Shown: positions 16,253 to 25,955, counted from the stretch's first letter. The stretch is DNA of 50,638 bases from Bacteroidales bacterium (GCA_022777485.1 JALFGC010000037.1:1-50638), one strand, 5' to 3'. Notes: generated by a model not told the origin, from the letters alone. Translations and numbers: made by a program.

Positions 16253-16918
16253 TTATTCGTTAATGTTTACTTTGCCTTCCTCAAAGTGCCATTGTTTGCC
16301 CGGGTAGCGTTGGGGCCAGAGTTGATTGTGGGTGGAGACGAGGACTGTGATGCCTGCCTTGGAGATGGCGCTCAGCAGTTCCATAATCTCGTTGCCCGTC
16401 TCGGGGTCAAGGTTGCCTGTCGGCTCGTCGGCGAGAATCATCTCAGGGCTGTTGAGCAAGGCTCTGGCAATCACCACACGCTGTTGTTCGCCACCGGACA
16501 ACTGATGGGGTTTCTTGTATGCCTTGTTCTCCATGCCCACCTGCTGCAAGACCTCGTGCACTTGGGTCTTCATCAGTTTCTTGTCCTTCCAGCCTGTGGC
16601 TTTGAGCACGAAGAGCAGGTTGTCTTCTACGGAGCGGTCGGTGAGCAACTTATAGTCTTGGAAGACAATGCCTAATCGGCGGCGGAGGTAAGGCAGTTTA
16701 CGGCGTCTGATTCTCGCCATGTCCTGCCCGAGTACCATTGCCGTGCCGCTCGCGATGGGGAGCGCACCATAGATGGTCTTGAGCAGGCTGGACTTGCCGC
16801 TTCCCACCTTACCGAGCAGGTAGATGAGTTCGCCATCGCCCACCTCCAGATTCACGTCCTTGAGCACGATATGCTCGGCTTGATGAATCTCGACATCTAT
16901 GTATTGTAGTAGAGACAC
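16253..16918 (-). CDS. ftsE: Cell division ATP-binding protein FtsE
   Basis: ABC ATPase that works with FtsX to control peptidoglycan hydrolases at the septum. Walker A GKVGSGKSS (about 36-44), Q-loop in IVFQDYKLL, signature LSGGEQQR, Walker B MILADEP and STHNQ switch. 221 residues. No in-frame ATG fits the N-terminus; a GTG at 16918 preceded by AAGG is the likely start. ftsX is not adjacent. It follows the DUF349 gene by 82 bp (family B repeat between). Confidence 0.88.
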   Translation of the reverse strand: MSLLQYIDVEIHQAEHIVLKDVNLEVGDGELIYLLGKVGSGKSSLLKTIYGALPIASGTAMVLGQDMARIRRRKLPYLRRRLGIVFQDYKLLTDRSVEDNLLFVLKATGWKDKKLMKTQVHEVLQQVGMENKAYKKPHQLSGGEQQRVVIARALLNSPEMILADEPTGNLDPETGNEIMELLSAISKAGITVLVSTHNQLWPQRYPGKQWHFEEGKVNINE

Positions 16919-16927
16919 CTTGTTTCT

Positions 16928-16958
16928 AATTAAGAATTATGAATTAAGAATTAAGAGG
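16928..16958. repeat. Family B AT repeat between DUF349 gene and ftsE
   Basis: AATTAAGAATTATGAATTAA then GAATTAAGAGGGCG, nearly identical to 7815-7845. Confidence 0.7.
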
Positions 16959-17000
16959 GCGCACGGTCGGAGGGAACGGAGTGCTCAGAGTAATCTGAAC

Positions 17001-18500
17001 TTAGTCCATGTTTTCGATTTTGTCTTCTAACTCTTTGAGTTGGTCTTTGAGGGTGTCTATCTTCTTCTGCATGCTTGCGACGAGGGCGTTAGCCGACTTG
17101 GTGTTGCCGGAGAAGAAGAGGATATTGTTCTCCGCAGTCTTGATTTCCTGTTTGAGGTTCTCGTACATGCGGATGAGTTTCTGACGGTCTGTCATGCCCT
17201 CCACGCGCTTGGTGAAGTTCGCCTTTGCGGCAGCGCGTTTCTGCTCGAATGCCTCTCTTGCGCCCTGGGTAGCCTCGCGCTTGGCGTTGAAGAAGGCGTC
17301 GCATGCTTCGCGGAACTGCTTCCATAGGTCGTCGGAGAACTTACGCGCTACGGGACCTACTTTCTTCCACTCCTCTTGGAGGGAGATAAAGGCATCGGCG
17401 GTCTCTTTCCACTCGGTGCTGTTCTTCAACTCCTCGGCGCGTGCGAGCAGTTCGCGCTTCTTGCGGAGGTTCTCGTTGAGCATCTCCTTCATCTCTTTGT
17501 AGAAGTTGCTCTTTGCCTTGAAGAAGGCGTCGCAGAGGGCGCGGTACTCCTCGTAGATAGCCTGGTTGCTCTTCTTTGGTGCGAAGCCAATGGTGCGCCA
17601 TTCGGCTTGTAGTGCTTGCACCTTCTCGGTGGTCTCGTCCCACTGCTTGTTGGATTTCAGTTTGCTGAAGTCCAATGCTTTGAGTTGCTCCACGATGGCT
17701 TGCTTCTTGGAGAGGTTCTCTGCCTCTTGGGCATGGAGTTGGTCGAAGTAGGCTTGGTGCTTCTTGTTGATGACGGTGGAAGCGGCTTTGAAGCGGTTCC
17801 AGAGGTCTTCGCGCAGTTCACGCGCTACGGGTCCTATCTCTGCCCACTCGTCGTGCAACTGCTGGAGGGCACGGCTTGCCTCCACTACGGAGGGGTTCTC
17901 TTGCAGTTTCTCCGCTGCCTCGCAGAGCAGGGTCTTCATCTCGAGGTTCTTCTTGAAGTCCAAGTCGCGCAACTCGATGTTTATCTTGACGAGGTCGTAG
18001 AACTGCTCTTGGTACTGCTGGTAGAGTTTCCAAATCTCCTGCGCGTTGGTGGGGGGAACTTGTCCGATGGTCTTCCACTCTGCTTGGAGGTCGCGCATCT
18101 TCTGGAGGTTGCCCATCACGTCGGCGGTCTCTGCCTCTGCCATGGCTTTCATCTGCTCGAGGATAGCCTGCTTGCGTTGCAGATTCTCCTGCATCTGCGC
18201 TTCGTTCTTGGCAGCCACTTCGGCTTTCTTCTGCTTATATTCGTTGAGCAATTCGCGGAATTGGAGTTCCACGGGGTCAGGCTCGGGTGTCCACGCCGCC
18301 TCGTCGGTTGCGTCTTCCGCACCTTCATTCGCCTCTGCAGCCGCTTGGGCAGCCGCCTCGCGTGCTGCCTCCAACTGCTGGTGATACTCACGGTAGAACT
18401 GGGTCTTCAACTGCTCTACCTGTTCTTTCACTGCCATCACATCGTCTTGCGCTACCAGCGCCTTCAACTCTTCCACGAGTTGCTCATTACCGTTTGCCAT
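17001..18500 (-). CDS. DUF349 repeat protein
   Basis: 499 residues, highly charged and helical (K/E/Q-rich), with at least four DUF349 repeats marked by LQAEWKTIGQVPP, LHDEWAEIGPVAR, LQAEWRTIGFAPK and LQEEWKKVGPVAR. The N-terminus is acidic and Ala-rich (about 50-80), and the C-terminus ends in a coiled coil. Molecular function is not established for the family. I start at the ATG at 18500 (MANGNEQ), about 25 nt after the promoter -7 box; the longer in-frame extension runs through the promoter. Confidence 0.88.
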   Translation of the reverse strand: MANGNEQLVEELKALVAQDDVMAVKEQVEQLKTQFYREYHQQLEAAREAAAQAAAEANEGAEDATDEAAWTPEPDPVELQFRELLNEYKQKKAEVAAKNEAQMQENLQRKQAILEQMKAMAEAETADVMGNLQKMRDLQAEWKTIGQVPPTNAQEIWKLYQQYQEQFYDLVKINIELRDLDFKKNLEMKTLLCEAAEKLQENPSVVEASRALQQLHDEWAEIGPVARELREDLWNRFKAASTVINKKHQAYFDQLHAQEAENLSKKQAIVEQLKALDFSKLKSNKQWDETTEKVQALQAEWRTIGFAPKKSNQAIYEEYRALCDAFFKAKSNFYKEMKEMLNENLRKKRELLARAEELKNSTEWKETADAFISLQEEWKKVGPVARKFSDDLWKQFREACDAFFNAKREATQGAREAFEQKRAAAKANFTKRVEGMTDRQKLIRMYENLKQEIKTAENNILFFSGNTKSANALVASMQKKIDTLKDQLKELEDKIENMD

Positions 18501-18525
18501 ATTGCAATAATTCGAAAATTTGCCG

Positions 18526-18557
18526 CAAAGATAGCGTTTTTTTTTGATACTACCAAA
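18526..18557 (-). promoter_or_regulatory. Promoter of the DUF349-ftsE-rubredoxin run
   Basis: Minus strand TTTG (18557-18554), 20-bp spacer with A9, TATCTTTG (18533-18526). Confidence 0.83.
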
Positions 18558-18646
18558 TAATTTATCATAAATTTGTAAATTAACCATCCCAACAGGTTGG
18601 GAGAAGGTCTGAAAAATTGAAAATTATTCGTTGAGTCGGGTAATTA

Positions 18647-18678
18647 TTTGTGTATATGGAAAAAAAGTAGTACTTTTG
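18647..18678 (+). promoter_or_regulatory. Promoter of prfB
   Basis: TTTG (18647-18650), spacer TGTATATGG + A7 + GTAG (20 bp), TACTTTTG (18671-18678). The leader is about 95 nt and includes an 11-bp duplication. Confidence 0.83.
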
Positions 18679-18725
18679 CACATTGTTTTGGTGAAGAAGG
18701 CGGTTAAGTTGCTAATACCCTCCTC

Positions 18726-18747
18726 AATCACCCAAGAATCACCCAAG
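18726..18747. repeat. 11-bp tandem pair AATCACCCAAG in the prfB leader
   Basis: Two identical adjacent 11-bp units, 30 bp before the prfB start. Confidence 0.8.
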
Positions 18748-18777
18748 TTTAACGGCTTGAAATTATTACACTGATTT

Positions 18778-19884
18778 ATGATAACAATCGACCAACTAAA
18801 AGACGTTCAGCAACGTGCTGAGAAGTTGAAACAATACCTCGCTATCGACGAGAAGCGTATCCAACTGCAAGAGGAAGAGTTGCATACGCAAGCGCCTGAG
18901 TTTTGGGAGGATGCCAAAGCCGCCGAGGCACAGATGCGTAAGGTGAAAGCCATCAAGCGCTGGATTGAGGGCTACGAGGGTGTGCGCGCTGCGGTGGAGG
19001 AAGTGCAACTGGCGTTCGAGTACTGCAAGGAGGAACTCGTTACGGAAGAGGAGGTGGATGCCGCTTATGCGCATGCCCTCGGCGAGGTGGAGAGCCTTGA
19101 GATGAAGAACATGCTGTCGCACGAGGAAGACCAGATGCCGGCGGTGCTGAAGATAGTGGCAGGCGCGGGCGGTACGGAGGCGCAAGACTGGGCAGAGCAA
19201 CTCATGCGCATGTACCAGCGTTACTGCGAGAAGCACGACTACAAGACCACCATCACCAACCTGCAAGAAGGCGACGAGGCAGGAATCAAGACCGTTACTT
19301 TCAATGTAGAGGGGGATATGGCTTACGGCTACTTGAAATCGGAGAACGGTGTGCACCGACTGGTGCGCGTGTCGCCCTACAACGCGCAGGGCAAGCGCAT
19401 GACCTCGTTCGCGTCGGTGTTCGTGGTGCCACTTATCGACGACAGCATTGACATCACCGTTGACCCCGCGGGCTTGTCGTGGGACACTTTCCGCTCGTCG
19501 GGCGCGGGCGGACAGAACGTGAACAAGGTGGAGTCGGGCGTGCGCCTGCACTATAAGTTCATCAACCCACTGACCAATCAGCCCGATGAGATAGTGATAG
19601 AGAACACGGAGACGCGCGACCAGCCAAAGAACCGCGAAAACGCGCTGCGGCACCTGCGTTCGCAACTGTATGAACTAGAATTGGAGAAACGTCGGCAGGC
19701 GGCTGCGAAAGTGGAGGCAGGGAAGAAGAAGATTGAGTGGGGCAGCCAGATTCGCTCGTATGTGTTCGACGACCGCCGCGTAAAAGACCACCGCACGAAC
19801 TACCAGACGAGCAACGTGAATGCCGTGATGGACGGCGACATCGACGCCTTCATCAAGGCGTATCTGATGGAGTTCCCGGAATAG
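18778..19884 (+). CDS. prfB: Peptide chain release factor 2
   Basis: Recognises UGA/UAA and triggers peptide release. GGQ motif in SSGAGGQNVNKVES. Stop-codon recognition loop SPYN replaces the SPF of E. coli RF2. GAGGTEAQDWAEQL is also typical. The N-terminal region reads straight through (LKQYLAIDEKR) with no in-frame UGA, so the programmed +1 frameshift that regulates RF2 in many bacteria is absent. 368 residues, full length. The GAGG start region and the C-terminal FIKAYLMEFPE are normal. Confidence 0.94.
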   Translation: MITIDQLKDVQQRAEKLKQYLAIDEKRIQLQEEELHTQAPEFWEDAKAAEAQMRKVKAIKRWIEGYEGVRAAVEEVQLAFEYCKEELVTEEEVDAAYAHALGEVESLEMKNMLSHEEDQMPAVLKIVAGAGGTEAQDWAEQLMRMYQRYCEKHDYKTTITNLQEGDEAGIKTVTFNVEGDMAYGYLKSENGVHRLVRVSPYNAQGKRMTSFASVFVVPLIDDSIDITVDPAGLSWDTFRSSGAGGQNVNKVESGVRLHYKFINPLTNQPDEIVIENTETRDQPKNRENALRHLRSQLYELELEKRRQAAAKVEAGKKKIEWGSQIRSYVFDDRRVKDHRTNYQTSNVNAVMDGDIDAFIKAYLMEFPE

Positions 19885-19894
19885 ATTTTACGAC

Positions 19895-20047
19895 CGCCTT
19901 CGGCTATCAGACCGCACTGTGCGCTGAAAGACCGCTGATGCTATTAGACCGCGCTACGCGCTGAAAGACTGATATAGTATCGAAAGGTAAATCGGTCGGA
20001 CAGCGAAGCGGTCGGACAATGAAATGGTCGTTCAGCGAAGCGGTCAC
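19895..20047. repeat. Family E composite palindrome, no cargo
   Basis: The left half iterates GACCGC...GCTGAAAGACCGC and ends GCTGAAAGACTGATATAGTA. After a short spacer the right half runs in the opposite sense (CGGTCGGACAGCGAAGCGGT, then GGTCGTTCAGCGAAGCGGTC). A near-identical core is at 35404-35527. Confidence 0.75.
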
Positions 20048-20058
20048 ATCATCGACTT

Positions 20059-20991
20059 ATGCTTAGCAACAAGTTAAAAGGCTATCTCTTGGCGGCAGTG
20101 GCGGAAATCACCTACGGCATGAATCCGCTCTTCACGCTACCGCTCTACGACGGGGGCATGGACGCAAACTCCGTGCTCTTTTTTCGGTATCTTTTTGCTT
20201 TGCCTATTCTTGCGCTCATGCTTACCCTGCGCGGGCATAGTTTCCGCGTAGCGTGGCGGGAGGTGCCGGTGCTCGCTATCTTCGGTGTGCTTTTTGCGCT
20301 CTCTTCGCTCACGCTTTATCGGAGTTACAACTATATGGACGCGGGCATCGCCTCTACGCTACTGTTCGTGTATCCGCTGATGGTGGCGCTCTTGATGTGG
20401 ATATGCTTCCGCGAGCGAATCACGCTACTCACTGTGCTCTGTATCGGCACGGCATTGGCGGGTATCGGGCTGCTCTACAAAGGCAGCGACGGCTCTACCC
20501 TATCGTCCGTCGGCACGCTGCTGGTGATGGGCTCGGCGCTTTCGTACGCCATCTACCTCGTAGGCGTGGACCACGGCAGGATGAAGACTATCCCCACGCT
20601 GAAGGTTACGTTCTATGTGCTACTCTTCGGATGGATGGTATTTGCTATCTCGGCGCTCTGCAACGGCAAGGGTATCGCTTTACCGCCTGCCAACCGCTGG
20701 TATCTGTGGGGCAACCTTCTTGCGCTCGGACTGCTGCCGACGGCTATCTCGCTGCTCTGCACCACGAAGGCAATCAGCTATATCGGTCCGACACCTGTGG
20801 CTATCCTCGGTGCGCTGGAGCCCGCCACGGCGATTTTCTTTGGCGTTACCGTCTTCCATGAGCAACTCACCCTGCGCGACTGTATCGGCTTGCTGCTGAT
20901 TGTCCTCGCCGTAACCCTTGTCGTAGCCGGCGGCTCCTTGACCAATCCCCTCACCCGCATACGCAAGCTCTTCCCCAAACGCAAGCGGTAA
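20059..20991 (+). CDS. EamA/DMT-family transporter
   Basis: 310 residues, about ten membrane helices in two EamA repeats (approximately 8-135 and 150-290), with the typical SSLTLYRSYNYMDAGIAS and ATAIFFGVTVFHEQLT segments. Basic C-terminus RIRKLFPKRKR. Inner-membrane exporter or importer of small metabolites; substrate unknown. It follows a family E element and shares a bidirectional terminator with pheS. Confidence 0.88.
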   Translation: MLSNKLKGYLLAAVAEITYGMNPLFTLPLYDGGMDANSVLFFRYLFALPILALMLTLRGHSFRVAWREVPVLAIFGVLFALSSLTLYRSYNYMDAGIASTLLFVYPLMVALLMWICFRERITLLTVLCIGTALAGIGLLYKGSDGSTLSSVGTLLVMGSALSYAIYLVGVDHGRMKTIPTLKVTFYVLLFGWMVFAISALCNGKGIALPPANRWYLWGNLLALGLLPTAISLLCTTKAISYIGPTPVAILGALEPATAIFFGVTVFHEQLTLRDCIGLLLIVLAVTLVVAGGSLTNPLTRIRKLFPKRKR

Positions 20992-21037
20992 AGGCACCTT
21001 ATCCATCGAAACATCCCAAGCCGTCTGGAAACAAAAA

Positions 21038-21070
21038 GACTGTCTAACTTTCTCGGTTAGACAGTCCTTT
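21038..21070. terminator. Bidirectional terminator between the EamA gene and pheS
   Basis: 11-bp perfect stem GACTGTCTAAC / GTTAGACAGTC (21038-21048 and 21056-21066), with CTTTTAT on the plus side and TTTTTGTTT on the minus side. It serves both converging genes. Confidence 0.9.
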
Positions 21071-21093
21071 TATATTATTGAATCGCGCGCGAC

Positions 21094-22137
21094 TTAGCAA
21101 CTCTCGAATTGGCGCAAGAAACGCACATCGTTCTCCGAGAACAGGCGCAGGTCCTTCACACGGTATTTGAGGTTGGTGATACGCTCCACACCCATGCCGA
21201 ACGCGTAGCCACTATAGACCTTAGAGTCTATGCCACAAGCCTCCAACACATTCGGGTCCACCATACCGCAACCGAGAATCTCCACCCAGCCGGTCCCTTT
21301 GCAGAACGAACATCCCTTGCCGCCACAGAGGCCGCAGGAGATATCCATCTCTGCCGAAGGTTCTGTGAAGGGGAAATAGGACGGGCGCAGGCGAATCTTA
21401 GTGTCCTGTCCGAACATTTCCTTCGCGAAATAAAGCAGCACCTCGCGCAAGTCTGCAAACGACACATTCTTATCCACATACAGCCCCTCCACCTGGTGGA
21501 AAAAGCAATGCGCACGCGCCGAAATAGCCTCGTTGCGATACACGCGTCCCGGGCAGAGCACGCGGATAGGCGGCTTCTGCGATGTCATCACGCGCGTCTG
21601 GACGCTGCTCGTATGCGAGCGCAGCAGCACATCTGTCGGCTTCTGCACACCCACCTCTTTCTCAATAAAAAAGGTGTCCTGCATGTCGCGGGCAGGGTGC
21701 TCAGGAGGGAAGTTCAGCAAACCATACACATGCTTATCGTCCTCCACCTCGGGTCCTTCTGCCACCGTGAAACCTATCCGTGAGAAGATATCCACTATCT
21801 CCTCGCGCACCAGCGAGAGAGGATGGCGCGTGCCCAACTCTATGGTATCCGGCGTACGCGTAAGGTCTTGCTTATCAGCCAACTCCATGCCGGCAGCAGA
21901 CGCTTTTTCGCGCATTTCATTGATACGCACCTCCGCAGCCTGACGCAACTGGTTGAGCGCCTGCCCCAACTCCTTCTTCTCCTCTTTTGGCACCTCGCGG
22001 AACTCGTTGAACAGTTCCGTGATAGCACCTTTCTTGCTGAGGAACTTAATCCGCAGTGCCTCCACTTCCTCGGCGTTTGCCGCCTTCATTTCCTCGACCT
22101 GACGATGCAAGTCGGCAATCTTATCTTTCAGTATCAC
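21094..22137 (-). CDS. pheS: Phenylalanyl-tRNA synthetase alpha subunit
   Basis: Catalytic subunit that charges tRNA-Phe, paired with PheT encoded elsewhere. N-terminal coiled coil, then class II motif 2 (VYRNEAISARAHCFFHQVEGL) and motif 3 (GYAFGMGVERI). The insert ISCGLCGGKGCSFCKGTGW carries four cysteines, a probable zinc knuckle I also associate with Bacteroidota PheS. Start is a GTG at 22137 (no nearby ATG fits). It begins 29 bp after thrS and is probably co-transcribed. Confidence 0.94.
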   Translation of the reverse strand: MILKDKIADLHRQVEEMKAANAEEVEALRIKFLSKKGAITELFNEFREVPKEEKKELGQALNQLRQAAEVRINEMREKASAAGMELADKQDLTRTPDTIELGTRHPLSLVREEIVDIFSRIGFTVAEGPEVEDDKHVYGLLNFPPEHPARDMQDTFFIEKEVGVQKPTDVLLRSHTSSVQTRVMTSQKPPIRVLCPGRVYRNEAISARAHCFFHQVEGLYVDKNVSFADLREVLLYFAKEMFGQDTKIRLRPSYFPFTEPSAEMDISCGLCGGKGCSFCKGTGWVEILGCGMVDPNVLEACGIDSKVYSGYAFGMGVERITNLKYRVKDLRLFSENDVRFLRQFESC

Positions 22138-22166
22138 TGTGATTTAGGATTTACAAGTTACTCTTC

Positions 22167-24128
22167 TCAATACGCGTTCATCTGCTGCTTCACGGTGGAG
22201 TTGACAAAGTCAGCGAAGGCTTGGATAGTCATCTGTCCCTTGTCCTCGGCACCCTGCTGGCGCACGCTGACCAGACCTTGCTCTGCCTCTTTCTCGCCCA
22301 CCACAAGCATGAACGGGATACGCTTCAACTCGTTGTCGCGAATCTTGCGCCCCAGTTTCTCGTTGCGGTCGTCCACCACCACGCGCACATCCTGCGCCTC
22401 CAGCAACTCTTTCACTTTCCATGCGTACTCGTTGCTCTTCTCGGAGATAGGCAGCACAACGGCTTGGTCGGGCGTAAGCCACAACGGGAATTTACCCGCG
22501 GTATGCTCAATGAGCACTGCTACGAAGCGCTCCATCGAGCCAAAGGGCGCACGGTGAATCATCACAGGGCGGTGCTTTTGGTTGTCCTCGCCCACATACT
22601 CCAACTCGAAGCGCTCGGGCAGGTTGTAGTCCACCTGAATAGTACCCAACTGCCAGCGGCGACCTATCGCGTCCTTGACCATGAAGTCGAGTTTCGGTCC
22701 GTAAAAGGCAGCCTCGCCGTACTCAATCTTCGCGGGAAGGTTCTTCTCGCGGCATGCCTCGATGATGGCGTTCTCTGCCTTCTCCCACACCTCGTCGGAG
22801 CCCACATATTTCTCACGATTGTTCGGATCGCGGAGCGATATCTGTGCCTCAAAGTTCTGGAAATCAAGGGCTTTGAAGATAATCTCGATAATCTCCATCA
22901 CACGGATGAACTCGCTTTTCACTTGGTCGGGGCGGCAGAATATATGCGCGTCGTCTTGTGTGAACGAGCGCACACGCGTCAGTCCGTGCAACTCACCCGA
23001 CTGCTCGTAGCGATACACCGTGCCGAACTCCGCACAGCGGAAGGGCAGGTCTTTGTACGAACGCGGGCTATTCTTATAGATTGCGCAGTGGTGCGGGCAG
23101 TTCATCGGCTTCAAGAGATAGACCTCGCCTTCCTCGGGTGTGGTAATCGGTTGGAACGAGTCCTTGCCGTAGTGGTCCCAGTGTCCCGAAGTAAGATAGA
23201 GGTTTTTCGAGCCAATATGCGGCGTGATAACCTGCTGATAACCATAGCGTTTCTGTATCTTTTTCAGGAAGTCTTCCAAACGCAGGCGCAGTGCAGTACC
23301 CTTCGGCAGCCAGATAGGCAGACCCTTGCCCACCATATCGGAGAACATGAAGAGTTCCAACTCCTTGCCAATCTTGCGGTGGTCGCGTTTCTTCGCCTCC
23401 TCCAATAGCGCCAAGTACTCATCGAGCATGGCTTTCTTCGGGAAGGTGATACCGTAGATACGGGTCATCATCGGGCGTTTCTCGTCACCGCGCCAGTAGG
23501 CAGCCGCGCACGACAACACTTTCACTGCCTTGATGGGCTCCGTCGAAACAAGGTGCGGACCGCGGCAGAGGTCGGTGAAGGCCCCCTGCGTGTAGGTCGT
23601 GATATGCCCATCTTCAAGGTCGTTAATCAGTTCGCATTTGTAGTGCTGACCCCACTCGCCGAACTGAGTGAGCGCGTCGGCTTTGGTGATGGATTTCTTC
23701 ACTAATTGCTCCTTGCGCGCACGCAACTCCATCATCTTTGCCTCAATGGCGGGGAAGTCGCTATCCTTAATCACCTGTCCCTCCGCAGGATAGACATCAT
23801 AGTAAAATCCGTTCTCTATAGCAGGACCGATACCGAACTGAATACCCGGATACAACTCCTGCAGCGCCTCCGCCATCAGGTGCGAAGAGGTATGCCAGAA
23901 GGCGTGCTTCGCCTCGGGGTCGTCCCATTTGTGCAGACGGATGTGGCAGTCCTCGGTAAGAGGCGCGTTCAACTCCGTAATTTGCCAATCATCATTATCG
24001 GCTGTTTGAATACTTGCCACAAGAATATCTTGTGCCAAACGACTGCTGATACTCTCAGCCACTTGCAACGGCGTTACGCCGCTCTCATACTCACGGACAC
24101 CACCGTCCGGAAAAGTAACTTTAATCAT
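22167..24128 (-). CDS. thrS: Threonyl-tRNA synthetase
   Basis: 653 residues. Domains: TGS (1-60, [16 protein letters not shown]), editing domain with [11 protein letters not shown] (HxxxH) and CRGPHL, class II catalytic core with [18 protein letters not shown] and [11 protein letters not shown] (zinc ligands Cys/His/His), and anticodon-binding C-terminus. I start at the ATG at 24128. In many bacteria thrS is followed by infC-rpmI-rplT; here pheS follows. Confidence 0.95.
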   Translation of the reverse strand: MIKVTFPDGGVREYESGVTPLQVAESISSRLAQDILVASIQTADNDDWQITELNAPLTEDCHIRLHKWDDPEAKHAFWHTSSHLMAEALQELYPGIQFGIGPAIENGFYYDVYPAEGQVIKDSDFPAIEAKMMELRARKEQLVKKSITKADALTQFGEWGQHYKCELINDLEDGHITTYTQGAFTDLCRGPHLVSTEPIKAVKVLSCAAAYWRGDEKRPMMTRIYGITFPKKAMLDEYLALLEEAKKRDHRKIGKELELFMFSDMVGKGLPIWLPKGTALRLRLEDFLKKIQKRYGYQQVITPHIGSKNLYLTSGHWDHYGKDSFQPITTPEEGEVYLLKPMNCPHHCAIYKNSPRSYKDLPFRCAEFGTVYRYEQSGELHGLTRVRSFTQDDAHIFCRPDQVKSEFIRVMEIIEIIFKALDFQNFEAQISLRDPNNREKYVGSDEVWEKAENAIIEACREKNLPAKIEYGEAAFYGPKLDFMVKDAIGRRWQLGTIQVDYNLPERFELEYVGEDNQKHRPVMIHRAPFGSMERFVAVLIEHTAGKFPLWLTPDQAVVLPISEKSNEYAWKVKELLEAQDVRVVVDDRNEKLGRKIRDNELKRIPFMLVVGEKEAEQGLVSVRQQGAEDKGQMTIQAFADFVNSTVKQQMNAY

Positions 24129-24189
24129 AATAAACCTACAAATGTTTACGGCGCCTGGGCTCACAACTGCTCAAGAGCCAATTCGGGCA

Positions 24190-24221
24190 CAAAGTTACTG
24201 CTTTTTTCTGACATACACAAA
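24190..24221 (-). promoter_or_regulatory. Promoter of thrS-pheS
   Basis: Minus strand TTTG (24221-24218), 20-bp spacer with TGTATGTC and A6, TAACTTTG (24197-24190). The leader is about 55 nt, too short for a T-box. Confidence 0.85.
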
Positions 24222-24500
24222 CTTTTGTGCAAATAAAAATAACTATCCGAAATAGTGCCTTCAACAATTGTCCGTTTTTCCAATAAAATCCTTCCCGATT
24301 CTCCACCCCGACTGTACCAGTACATTACCGCAACATTACCGTAACATTACCGTAACATTACCGTAACATAAGCGAGCCGATATAGGGGCTTTTCCGAGGG
24401 GCTACCCTACCCCTGCAAGACCCGCATAAGTTGTCCAAATTTCGCATAAAAGACCATTAACGAACATATCGGCAGACCGCTCGCTACACAAACAAAAAGA
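24222..24500. other. Intergenic region between thrS promoter and the GIN-protein terminator
   Basis: No gene seen. It contains the 11-bp ACATTACCGTA array and otherwise unremarkable sequence. Confidence 0.55.
24322..24365. repeat. 11-bp tandem array ACATTACCGYA, four units
   Basis: ACATTACCGCA followed by three perfect ACATTACCGTA units, then a partial ACAT. It lies upstream of the thrS promoter. Confidence 0.92.
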
Positions 24501-24558
24501 GAAAGGATAAAAGTCCTTTCCCTTGACTACCCAAGACAAAATCGTCTTTTATCCTTTC
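24490..24558 (-). terminator. Terminator after the GIN-domain gene
   Basis: 13-bp perfect stem GAAAGGATAAAAG / CTTTTATCCTTTC (24501-24513 and 24546-24558) with a 32-nt loop, followed on the minus strand by TCTTTTTGTTTG. It ends the long minus-strand operon. Confidence 0.8.
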
Positions 24559-24583
24559 ATTCTAATTCCTTGTTTCTGAGTCC

Positions 24584-25948
24584 TTATCTCCCACTAATCT
24601 GGCTACCACCTACTGCCATCCCGTGCTCAACATGGGGATTGCCATGGTAGAGAATTTTGCTGGCTCCTGCGGCTTGCGCCCATAGTTGCTTGGCGACATG
24701 CACCTCTGCCACTCCCGCTCCCGCGCAGTTGATATGCGCATCATCGGCTTTCAGGTCTTCTGCTTCGAGCTCAGATGCCCCTGCTATCTCAGCACTGAGC
24801 GTCTCCACAGCCCCTTCCAGTTCGGCTTTCGAAGCACCCGTGGCGCTGACTTTCAGCGTCTTTGCTTGCAGGTGCATATCTGCTTGTGCAGCACCCGCCA
24901 AGCGGAGGTCAAGGTCGTAGCATTTGAATACGCCTTCGGTCTCTACCTGCGCGGCACCGGTAGCCTCTATGCGTTGCAGTTCGGGCACGCCGATAGCAAA
25001 CGAAGCCTTGGTGTAGCGCCCCCGCTCAGGGCGGAAAGCGAGCCGCAGCACGCCGTCTTCCACCTCGGCAAGCACATATTCAGGATGGTTGCTCGTCAGG
25101 CTGACCTCTTGCGTAAGCGACTGCGTGAGCGACACCTCAATAGGTCCTGTTACCTCTATGGCTTGAAAAGCAGGCAAGTCAAGCACCATCACCGTAGTAG
25201 GCTCATCGGAGTCGTACTCTTCCATCCCATCGTCTATCAGTTGGATTAGTTGATGGATATTAGCAGGAACACCATCCACGCGTATGCCGTTGAAGAACAG
25301 GGTGATAGTCAGCGCAATGGCTACCAGCCATGCGATGATGGTGCTCCACCAGAAGCGGGCTTTCGGTCCACGCCGCAAACGCACATAGGTTACGATGGAA
25401 TGCACAAGCATCACGATAGGCAGGATAATCACCGCCAGCACGGCAACGACGAAGAGCGCAGTGAGCCAGCCGCTGCCAGCGAAGAGTTCAATACCCAGCA
25501 AAGGCAGGGCTGTCGCCAAACCGGCACTCACGCCGAACAATGCCATCAGCAGCGAGAAAGCCACGATACAGAAGATAAAGAGAAAAGGTAACGCCATGAG
25601 CACGAGCAGCACTTTCAGCGCAATACCGAAGGAGCGGGCACAACCTTGGTTATCAGAGGGTCTGTGCTTCACCACGGGGCGTTTGTTCTCCCCAAAGTCG
25701 GAGGGCTTGCCGATGCGCGACTCCATGGTGTTCACCATTTCGATATCCACCACCTGCACATTCTTGGCAAAGAGAGCAGATTGGAAGAGTTCGGCAACAC
25801 GCGCTTCGAGGTCGTTCATCACCTCTTTGCGGTCGTCGGAAGGAAGGCGCAACTCTATATCGTGCAGATAGTTAGAGAGCGCAAGATAGGCATCGTTGTC
25901 AATATGGAATACGATGCCGTTAAGATTGATTGTACGAGTTTCTTTCAT
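24584..25948 (-). CDS. PspC-associated / GIN (DUF2807) domain membrane protein
   Basis: 454 residues. The N-terminal cytoplasmic part starts MKETRTINLNGIVFHIDNDA, a conserved N-terminus of Bacteroidota PspC-type proteins. Three or four membrane helices lie at about 110-235. The periplasmic C-terminus is a DUF2807/GIN beta-helix with repeated hydrophobic strands (ATGAAQVE, LAGAAQAD, ATGASKAE, IAGASELE, CAGAGVAE). Function unknown, probably envelope-stress related given the neighbouring padR and pspC. I start at the ATG at 25948; the longer in-frame reading runs through a family A element. Confidence 0.85.
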   Translation of the reverse strand: MKETRTINLNGIVFHIDNDAYLALSNYLHDIELRLPSDDRKEVMNDLEARVAELFQSALFAKNVQVVDIEMVNTMESRIGKPSDFGENKRPVVKHRPSDNQGCARSFGIALKVLLVLMALPFLFIFCIVAFSLLMALFGVSAGLATALPLLGIELFAGSGWLTALFVVAVLAVIILPIVMLVHSIVTYVRLRRGPKARFWWSTIIAWLVAIALTITLFFNGIRVDGVPANIHQLIQLIDDGMEEYDSDEPTTVMVLDLPAFQAIEVTGPIEVSLTQSLTQEVSLTSNHPEYVLAEVEDGVLRLAFRPERGRYTKASFAIGVPELQRIEATGAAQVETEGVFKCYDLDLRLAGAAQADMHLQAKTLKVSATGASKAELEGAVETLSAEIAGASELEAEDLKADDAHINCAGAGVAEVHVAKQLWAQAAGASKILYHGNPHVEHGMAVGGSQISGR

Positions 25949-25955
25949 TAGTGAA

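Noticed and set aside
17616..18560. Plus-strand Leu/Val-rich ORF that looks like a membrane protein
   Set aside because: It is the antisense of the coiled-coil DUF349 gene; Lys/Glu/Gln codons read backward give Leu/Phe, a common artefact.
22221..23408. Plus-strand ORF of 395 codons opposite thrS
   Set aside because: Antisense shadow of conserved catalytic motifs of ThrRS.
24129..24190. T-box or other tRNA-sensing leader for thrS
   Set aside because: The leader is only about 55 nt and no specifier/antiterminator structure is visible.
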